Shown here piece by piece: positions 6,459 to 12,160 of a stretch of DNA of 12,160 nt. Within the stretch, counting starts at the first letter, position 1, and each line of letters starts with the position of its first letter. The translations under genes and the position numbers were made by a program. The DNA comes from JBMYQA01 sp049600855. Its GTDB lineage: Bacteria > Bacteroidota > Bacteroidia > Cytophagales > Flammeovirgaceae. The notes under the pieces were generated by a model. The model ran no database searches. It was not told where the DNA came from and saw only the letters and a program-made list of their open reading frames with translations. The stretch is from NCBI GenBank assembly GCA_049600855.1, contig JBMYQA010000180.1, positions 1-12,160 of the forward strand, in the 5' to 3' direction.

Positions 6459-9400
6459 ATGAAAAGAGCAATCTTAATCACTATCCTACTGATAGTGTGG
6501 AACTTATTACATTCACAGTCAACATTCACCCTTACAGGGAAAGTCATTTCAAAGGATGATCAAATTCCGCTTCCATTTGCCTATGTTCAACTCAAAGGCC
6601 AAGCATTAGGAACAGTAACGAAGCCAGATGGCACCTTTGTGATACACATTCCGAAGATGCATCGAAATGGTACCTTAACGTTTTCTTATTTGGGTTACCA
6701 AACGCAAGAAATTGGCATCCATGAAATCAAAATTAACAAACCCTTAACCGTTATACTCAAAGAATCAAGCACATTGCTCCAAACCGTCACTATTGAGTCT
6801 AAAAAGGGCTTAACGGCAAAACAAGTTCTTAAAAAAGTACTAAATAACATCAATCTGAACTATCCTCAGGACAGCTTCAATGTACAAGCTTATTACCGAG
6901 AACGCCTAAAAGAAAATGGGGTACACATCAAATATGCCGATGCATCTTGTAGCTTCTTCTTAGCTCCATATGCTGCTAAACGATACCCCAATAATCGCAT
7001 CGCCATATTCAGTCCACAAAAGGGTGGTATTTCAACAATGAATTCACTCACCATGTATTGGGGAGATCGTTTACATAGAGGCCATTTTAATGGGCGAACC
7101 ATTCATGAAGAGCAAGTCAAAATCATTGATTCGCGAGCAAGTAGCAATTTAAGTCAACGAAATATGGAAGCCAATATTGAAGGTGGTCCGCTCAACTTAA
7201 TTGGCCGCGATCGAATGAAGTATTTGCGCTATTTTATGGATAAGCGAAAACAAAAAAAATACATTTTCACGCTACAAGAACAGCAAAATAAAGCAGGGAA
7301 ATGGGAATATGTCCTTTCCTTTCGCCCCAAAATCAAACCCGAAACAATTGACAAACTTGCTAAGCTCAACAAATTCAAAGAGGCCAGTAAAATTTGGCGT
7401 TTATTTTACAAAGAAATAGATAAACCGCTTGCGGGAAAGTTGTTCATTGACCCTACCAGCTTTGCCGTTACTCGTGCAAGCTATCGGGTGCCTAAAGAAT
7501 TAAAAGCCTACTTTTGCGGTTATAAGGTCATGGCTATCCAGCATTTCGACTATGCCATAGAGATCGAATACAAACAAATTGGAGCAAAATGGTTTCCAAA
7601 TTGGATCAGGCAAGCAGATGAGTTTATCATCACAGACACCACCACCAACACGGTTACCCCATATGCGGCCATCTCAGAGCTCATGATACTCCGAGTTAAT
7701 ACGGCAAATGTATCCGCTTTTCCTACACAAGAAACCTTTCCAAATTACGACAGCAATACCCTGTATGATTTTCCATTAGCCTATCATCCTGAGTATTGGG
7801 AGAAATTCCATAAACAATACCCCACTACCATCATTCCGAAAGCGATCTTGGAAGAAATGGGAAAGCATGAAGCATTAGAAACTCAATTCAGGCGGAAACA
7901 AGAACGCGATTCTACCCTGTTAGCTCCTATTGCTACTAAAAAGCCCCGTTCCCATATCGTTCATGGAATTACACTAACCGATGATTATGCTTGGCTAAAA
8001 GATCCGAAGAACGCTCGAAATAATCAGCCTGTCATGAATTATTTGAAAGCTGAAAATGCTTATACTGCTAACTATTTCATTCCATTACGAGAACACCAAC
8101 GGAGTATCTTTCAGGAAATGGCTAAACACATTCCCAAAGCATACGAATCTCTACCAACTTACCAAAGAGGTTATACCTACTATTTCAAATACAAAGAAGG
8201 AAAAGCATACCGTGTTTTTTACCGAAAAAAAGACACTCCGAATGCCCCAGAAGAGGTATTACTTGATGAAAATGAATTGGCTAAAAAGCATGTTTACTTC
8301 TCGATTGATCGCTACAGCATTAGTCCAGATAATCAGGTGATGGCCTATTGGGAAAATGTCATGGGAAATGATAGTCCAACGTTGGTATTTAAAAACCTCA
8401 AAACGGGCAAATTACTTGCTGATACCTTGCAACGCACCAGCGATCTGGCTTGGATAAAAGATGGTTCTGGTTTTTACTATTCTTGGCAAGAGCCTCGTAC
8501 CAATCGCAGTGCAAAGATTTTCAAACACCTTTTTGGCACACCTCAATCCGAAGATAAACTGATTTATGAAGAAAAGGATTCCTTATTTTATACTTGGATT
8601 GAGGATACGGATGATTTTAAGTACATCCTGTTAGGCACGGGCAGTTTCACCACGACAGAACTTCGTTACAAATTGAATGATGGAAAAGATGATCATTTTC
8701 AATTGATGCATCCCAAAAAAGACGGGCATCGTTATTATGCGAGTTATTACAAAGATCGTTTCTACATCGCTTCTAATCAAAATGCGCAAAACTTCAAAAT
8801 CATGGAAACGGCTGCGGCTAATCCTAGTTTGGAAAATTGGCGCGAGTTAATTCCCCAAAATAAAAAAGCGGCATTAATTGATTTTAAGCGTTTTGATGAT
8901 TTCATGGTGTTAAATGAGCGGAGCAACGGCACCGATCGCATCAAGATTATTGATCTTTACACCCAAAAATCGCATTACATCAAGATGAAAGAAGGAAATG
9001 CTGTCATCAACTTGGGGGCTAATCCAAAAACAAATACGAAAAAGGTAAGAATTACGTACAGCGCTTTAAATACACCTACGGAGGTTTATGACTATAATAT
9101 GGAGACTCGCGAAAAGGTTTTACTTCAAAAAGATTCCATTCATGCCAGTCCATTTAATAACCTATTAAATCATGTTAAAATGAAAAAGCTATGGGCTACC
9201 GCAGAAGATGGCACTAAAATTCCAATCACACTGATTTATCGAGATTTCCTGACCAATCGGAAGAAAAACAAACACGTTTGGTTGACGGCATATGGCGCAT
9301 ATGGCATTGGAAATACCCCCAACTTCAATCGTTCCATTATTCCATTAATTAACAGAGGAATTGTATATGCCGTCGCCCATGTTCGTGGGGGTAATGATAT

Positions 9401-10010
9401 GGGAGAATATTGGCATGCGCAAGGTAAAATGATGAATAAGAAAAATACCTTCACCGATTTTATTGCTTGTGCCGAGCATTTAATTCAAACAGGTTATACG
9501 GAAAAGGGAAAAATCATTGCCCAAGGTGGAAGTGCTGGTGGTTTATTGATGGGCGTTATTGCCAATATGCACCCTGAATTATTTCAGACAGTAATTTTAG
9601 ACGTTCCTTTTGTTGATGCGTTAAATACCATGCTGGATCCTAAACTTCCTGCAACTGCTGGCGAATATGTAGAATTTGCGAATCCACATGTGAAGGAACA
9701 GTTTGAATACATGCGCAGCTATGCCCCCTACAATAATGTAAAACGACAAGCCTACCCTAATATGCTGTTCTTTACAGGATTAAACGATTCGCGTGTCGGC
9801 TATTGGGAACCTGCTAAAATGGTAGCAAAATTACGGCAAATGAATACTTCGGATAAGATTATTCTCTTGAAAACCAACTTTAGCACTGGACATGGAGGAG
9901 GCTCTGGAAGGTATGCGCATTACCAAGAAATGGCCTATAAATATGCACTAGTATTCGATCTCATGAAATTGCATGAAAAACAAGCGCAGGCTGCCCAAGT
10001 CCAAAAATAA
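6459..10010 (+). CDS. Exported CarboxypepD_reg/DUF5686-like domain fused to oligopeptidase B (S9A)
   Basis: 1,183 residues. Residues 1-19 look like a Sec signal peptide (basic start, LITILLIVW core, LHS|Q). Residues 22-115 form a CarboxypepD_reg-like beta domain (LTGKV, AYVQLKG, GTVTKPDGTF, FSYLGYQ). About 119-485 match the Bacteroidota family that follows this domain: paired helices, NYPQDSF, AYYRERL, ending in an HPEYWEKF segment. From about 490 to the end there is a complete S9A oligopeptidase B: DDYAWLKDP, a beta-propeller region, HVRGG, NTFTDFI, GGSAGG, YWEP and GHGGGSGR. The triad is Ser1025, Asp1110 and His1145. S9A enzymes cut short peptides, and oligopeptidase B prefers sites after Lys/Arg. 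The ~694-residue peptidase part is close to the length of standalone enzymes, so this is a true fusion and not a truncation. Export implies action in the periplasm or at the outer membrane, unusual for oligopeptidase B. Compared with my recollection of E. coli PtrB, the S2 acidic pair is replaced, so specificity may differ. Confidence 0.9.
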   Translation: MKRAILITILLIVWNLLHSQSTFTLTGKVISKDDQIPLPFAYVQLKGQALGTVTKPDGTFVIHIPKMHRNGTLTFSYLGYQTQEIGIHEIKINKPLTVILKESSTLLQTVTIESKKGLTAKQVLKKVLNNINLNYPQDSFNVQAYYRERLKENGVHIKYADASCSFFLAPYAAKRYPNNRIAIFSPQKGGISTMNSLTMYWGDRLHRGHFNGRTIHEEQVKIIDSRASSNLSQRNMEANIEGGPLNLIGRDRMKYLRYFMDKRKQKKYIFTLQEQQNKAGKWEYVLSFRPKIKPETIDKLAKLNKFKEASKIWRLFYKEIDKPLAGKLFIDPTSFAVTRASYRVPKELKAYFCGYKVMAIQHFDYAIEIEYKQIGAKWFPNWIRQADEFIITDTTTNTVTPYAAISELMILRVNTANVSAFPTQETFPNYDSNTLYDFPLAYHPEYWEKFHKQYPTTIIPKAILEEMGKHEALETQFRRKQERDSTLLAPIATKKPRSHIVHGITLTDDYAWLKDPKNARNNQPVMNYLKAENAYTANYFIPLREHQRSIFQEMAKHIPKAYESLPTYQRGYTYYFKYKEGKAYRVFYRKKDTPNAPEEVLLDENELAKKHVYFSIDRYSISPDNQVMAYWENVMGNDSPTLVFKNLKTGKLLADTLQRTSDLAWIKDGSGFYYSWQEPRTNRSAKIFKHLFGTPQSEDKLIYEEKDSLFYTWIEDTDDFKYILLGTGSFTTTELRYKLNDGKDDHFQLMHPKKDGHRYYASYYKDRFYIASNQNAQNFKIMETAAANPSLENWRELIPQNKKAALIDFKRFDDFMVLNERSNGTDRIKIIDLYTQKSHYIKMKEGNAVINLGANPKTNTKKVRITYSALNTPTEVYDYNMETREKVLLQKDSIHASPFNNLLNHVKMKKLWATAEDGTKIPITLIYRDFLTNRKKNKHVWLTAYGAYGIGNTPNFNRSIIPLINRGIVYAVAHVRGGNDMGEYWHAQGKMMNKKNTFTDFIACAEHLIQTGYTEKGKIIAQGGSAGGLLMGVIANMHPELFQTVILDVPFVDALNTMLDPKLPATAGEYVEFANPHVKEQFEYMRSYAPYNNVKRQAYPNMLFFTGLNDSRVGYWEPAKMVAKLRQMNTSDKIILLKTNFSTGHGGGSGRYAHYQEMAYKYALVFDLMKLHEKQAQAAQVQK

Positions 10011-10020
10011 TTACAGTCAG

Positions 10021-10046
10021 GGACAGGGCATTAGATTGCCTTGTCC
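10021..10046. terminator. Hairpin between convergent genes
   Basis: GGACAGGGCA (10021-10030) pairs with TGCCTTGTCC (10037-10046) around a 6-nt loop; all ten pairs form if one G-U is allowed. It lies 10 nt after the peptidase stop and its right arm abuts the stop codon of the opposite-strand ATE-like gene. It is therefore well placed to serve as a shared terminator. Neither side has a strong T-run; the minus strand has only ATTTTT about 11 nt further on. Confidence 0.6.
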
Positions 10047-11111
10047 TTACACTACCCCAACGTACTTACTTACAATGGCAGCCATCTTATTGGGATCGGT
10101 TTCCTTAGCTAATGTTTTTTCATAACACAAGGGACGAATGCAATATTTGTCTTCATTGAGGAAATCATCTGTTGCATTCATGTTAATCATATCGTCAAAA
10201 TCGCCCAGTTTTTCTACTAAGCTAAGGGCATACGTTTTTTCTTCGAGCAAATATTCCACAATCAGAAAGCGACCTTTATTCTTATGTCCATAGCATGCCA
10301 AGTAAATCGGACTTTTTACAAAACCTTCAAAACCGCCCAAATAACCTAGTGAAAAAACAGGATATAAAATGCGTTTATTCGCTACATTCCAGATCGAAAG
10401 AGTCAATTGCATTTCAGCAATTTTAGAACGGAGTCGGCTAGCTATGTTAGCGGAAAAAGTTATTTTTTCTTTTGGAAGCCATTCCCCTTTCCAATTGTAA
10501 TATTCCATTTCTCCCAAGCGAAGCTTATAGTCAAACACAGAAGGTTGATCTAACACATAGCCAGGGTAATAATATTGCTTATTCGTCGTACTCGCATATA
10601 TAATCTCTAATAACATCGTAAACAGCCCCAAACTGTATTTGGAGTACCGCTCGTCAAAAACACCTAACAAACTCGCCATGCTATTCTGCCCTTCATCAAA
10701 AAAGCTGTAAGCAATCAATTGCTCTTTGTCATACACGCAAATTTCTTTGGTATCAAAAACTTGCTGTCCCATTAAATCTTCAGAGAAAAAATGCTGAAGC
10801 GATTCAAATAAAAAGCCTTTAAAACGACTCCGATGTTTTTGAAATAACTGTTCTTTCTCCCGATCCAGTTGCATGTGCCTAATTTCAAACGTAAATCGTT
10901 TCAAATTCCGTCTGTAAATTTTGCGTAAACTTTTAGAGAAGTTATACTTTTCTAAGTTTAAGCGAATATTTACTACAGAAAACACGTCACCTTCGAGGCA
11001 GATTAATTGAGATCGGAATAGAAGATGACAATTACGAAACCATCCACCAGCCAAAAACTTATCCAAACGGGAGGGTGACATAAATTGTGGCGTATGGTAT
11101 TGGACTAACAT
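10047..11111 (-). CDS. Arginyl-tRNA-protein transferase (ATE/Bpt)-like protein
   Basis: 354 residues, no signal peptide, so cytosolic. The pattern matches the N-degron aminoacyl-transferase family, whose catalytic domain has a GNAT-type fold. It has LAGGWFRNCHLLFRS (20-34), FSKSLRKIYRRN (58-69), then DKEQLIAYSFFD (128-139), VFDERYSKYSLGLF (151-164) and a YYPGYVLDQPSVFDYKLRLG block (181-200) ending in W207. These enzymes transfer an amino acid from a charged tRNA to a protein N-terminus, marking it for degradation. The four-cysteine N-terminal cluster of eukaryotic ATE is absent, since only Cys28 and Cys38 occur there. About 140 residues follow the recognised core and are not explained. It lies downstream of uvrA on the same strand, 146 nt away, and convergent to the peptidase fusion. 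The ATG at 11111 is kept as start, but Met11 (11081) is possible. The donor amino acid cannot be told from sequence. Confidence 0.75.
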   Translation of the reverse strand: MLVQYHTPQFMSPSRLDKFLAGGWFRNCHLLFRSQLICLEGDVFSVVNIRLNLEKYNFSKSLRKIYRRNLKRFTFEIRHMQLDREKEQLFQKHRSRFKGFLFESLQHFFSEDLMGQQVFDTKEICVYDKEQLIAYSFFDEGQNSMASLLGVFDERYSKYSLGLFTMLLEIIYASTTNKQYYYPGYVLDQPSVFDYKLRLGEMEYYNWKGEWLPKEKITFSANIASRLRSKIAEMQLTLSIWNVANKRILYPVFSLGYLGGFEGFVKSPIYLACYGHKNKGRFLIVEYLLEEKTYALSLVEKLGDFDDMINMNATDDFLNEDKYCIRPLCYEKTLAKETDPNKMAAIVSKYVGVV

Positions 11112-11257
11112 TGGCTAATAAAAAAATTGGATAATTGTATTAAAAAATGGTCTTTTTATAATCGTGTTTATCACGAATAACGCTAAGAAACTGTTATCAA
11201 GAATATATTTCAAAACAGCCTCTAAAGCAAGTTACTAAAAAAACTTAGGAATTAGAA

Positions 11258-12160
11258 TTAAACTCCTACTACCAATTTTTCCTTCAAATACCGTGCTGTA
11301 TGATTTTGATCTAGCTCCAACATTTGTTCTGGTGTCCCTTCAAAGCAAATGGAACCACCTTGTTCTCCACCTTCTGGCCCCAAATCAATAATCCAATCCG
11401 CTGATTTGATCACCTCCATATTATGTTCAATGATGATCACACTATGCCCACGTTCTACTAGCGCATTGATCGATTTAAGTAATTTATGAATATCGTGAAA
11501 GTGTAATCCTGTGGTGGGTTCATCAAAAATAAATAGCACTTTATCGTCTTTCTTTAAGTTCCCTTTCACTAAAAAAGAAGCTAGTTTTACCCGCTGCGCT
11601 TCTCCTCCCGATAAAGTATTGGATGATTGTCCTAACTTTATATATCCCAATCCTACCTCATTTAATGGCTGTAAGCGATTGGTAATTTTACTTTCATCTT
11701 TAAAAAATTCTAAACTCTCAGCAATGGTTAAATCCAACACTTCGGCAATGTCCTTATCATTGTACTTCACCTCAAGCACCTCATTTTTAAAGCGTTTGCC
11801 TTTACACGATTCACAGGTCAGGTAAATGTCGGCCATAAACTGCATTTCCACTTTCGTGACGCCTTCACCCTGACACATTTCGCAACGTCCACCATCTACA
11901 TTAAATGAAAAATGAGCTGGTTTATAACCCCGTTGTTTGGCTAGAGGCTGATTGGCAAACAATTGTCGAATGGCATCATAGCCTTTCACATAAGTCACTG
12001 GATTTGAACGAGATGACTTTCCTATAGGATTTTGATCCACAAATTCTAATTGATTGATTTTATCTAAATCCCCAGTCAGTAAATCAAACTTACCAGATGC
12101 CTCTTTATATTGACCAAATCGCTTGCCTATTGCAGGCTGTAAGACCTGTTTTACGAGCGT
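11258..12160 (-). CDS. uvrA: UvrA, excinuclease ABC subunit A, C-terminal 300 residues (5' end outside window)
   Basis: UvrA is the DNA-damage-recognition ATPase of nucleotide excision repair; it works as a dimer with UvrB. The frame stays open to the right edge, so this is the C-terminal third of a protein usually near 940 residues. It contains the damage-sensing zinc module CxxC-x19-CxxC (cysteines encoded at about 11884 to 11804), the ABC signature LSGGEAQRVKLA (from 11614), the Walker B strand VLFIFDEPTTGLH (from 11539) and the H-loop histidine in IIIEHN (11425). All key residues of this half are present. A GTG at 12040 should not be read as the start: codons upstream continue the family sequence (GKFDLLTGDLDKINQLEFV). 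The gene reads toward the ATE-like gene. Confidence 0.97.
   Translation of the reverse strand, partial: TLVKQVLQPAIGKRFGQYKEASGKFDLLTGDLDKINQLEFVDQNPIGKSSRSNPVTYVKGYDAIRQLFANQPLAKQRGYKPAHFSFNVDGGRCEMCQGEGVTKVEMQFMADIYLTCESCKGKRFKNEVLEVKYNDKDIAEVLDLTIAESLEFFKDESKITNRLQPLNEVGLGYIKLGQSSNTLSGGEAQRVKLASFLVKGNLKKDDKVLFIFDEPTTGLHFHDIHKLLKSINALVERGHSVIIIEHNMEVIKSADWIIDLGPEGGEQGGSICFEGTPEQMLELDQNHTARYLKEKLVVGV

Noticed and set aside
11162..11176. Small hairpin TCGTG-TTTAT-CACGA between uvrA and the ATE-like gene
   Set aside because: A 5-bp stem in AT-rich DNA is too weak to call a terminator, though ATTATAAAAA follows on the minus strand.
11511..11825. Plus-strand 104-codon ORF
   Set aside because: It is antisense to the well-conserved uvrA coding region.
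11258..12040. A 260-codon UvrA reading starting at GTG 12040
   Set aside because: The frame continues upstream to the window edge with UvrA-like sequence, and the GTG encodes the internal Val of the VDQNPIGK motif.

Overview
The window most likely comes from a Bacteroidota chromosome (Flavobacteriia/Saprospiria-like). The evidence is low GC, no recognisable Shine-Dalgarno sites, a large secreted protein with a Bacteroidota-style signal peptide and repeated adhesin/MAM-like plus CARDB-like modules, a CarboxypepD_reg-like N-terminus on another exported protein, a lipocalin-like small secreted protein, and promoter-like sites of the Bacteroidota form TTG-N19-TAnnTTTG / TAnnTTTG. I see no mobile element, CRISPR array, tRNA or rRNA.

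Layout. (1) Bases 1-5006, minus strand: a very long open frame (1,668 codons, still open at the left edge). It encodes a signal peptide followed by five complete ~300-residue repeat units and part of a sixth. Each unit is a MAM/cleaved-adhesin-like jelly-roll half followed by a CARDB/Ig-like half. (2) 5007-5616: a regulatory, gene-poor stretch. It holds a 10-bp direct repeat with 22-bp period, a good Bacteroidota-type promoter, two small overlapping hydrophobic ORFs, and a second promoter-like site followed by a palindrome. (3) 5617-6045, plus strand: a small exported lipocalin-like protein, followed by a perfect 13-bp-stem hairpin. (4) 6102-6458: a doubtful 96-codon ORF and a short hairpin. 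(5) 6459-10010, plus strand: a 1,183-residue exported protein. It fuses a Bacteroidota CarboxypepD_reg/DUF5686-like N-terminal half to a full-length oligopeptidase B (S9A) with an intact Ser/Asp/His triad. (6) 10021-10046: a hairpin between convergent genes. (7) 10047-11111, minus strand: an arginyl-tRNA-protein transferase (ATE)-like GNAT-fold protein without the usual cysteine cluster. (8) 11258-12160, minus strand: the C-terminal 300 residues of UvrA, whose 5' part lies beyond the right edge.

Three of the four best-supported complete or near-complete genes in the left and centre (repeat protein, lipocalin-like protein, peptidase fusion) carry export signals, so that part of the window is a cell-surface/periplasm-oriented region. 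The uvrA and ATE-like genes on the right are cytosolic and face the other way. The most unusual items are the oligopeptidase B fusion, whose S2 acidic residues appear to be replaced, and the strikingly regular 300-residue repeat protein.
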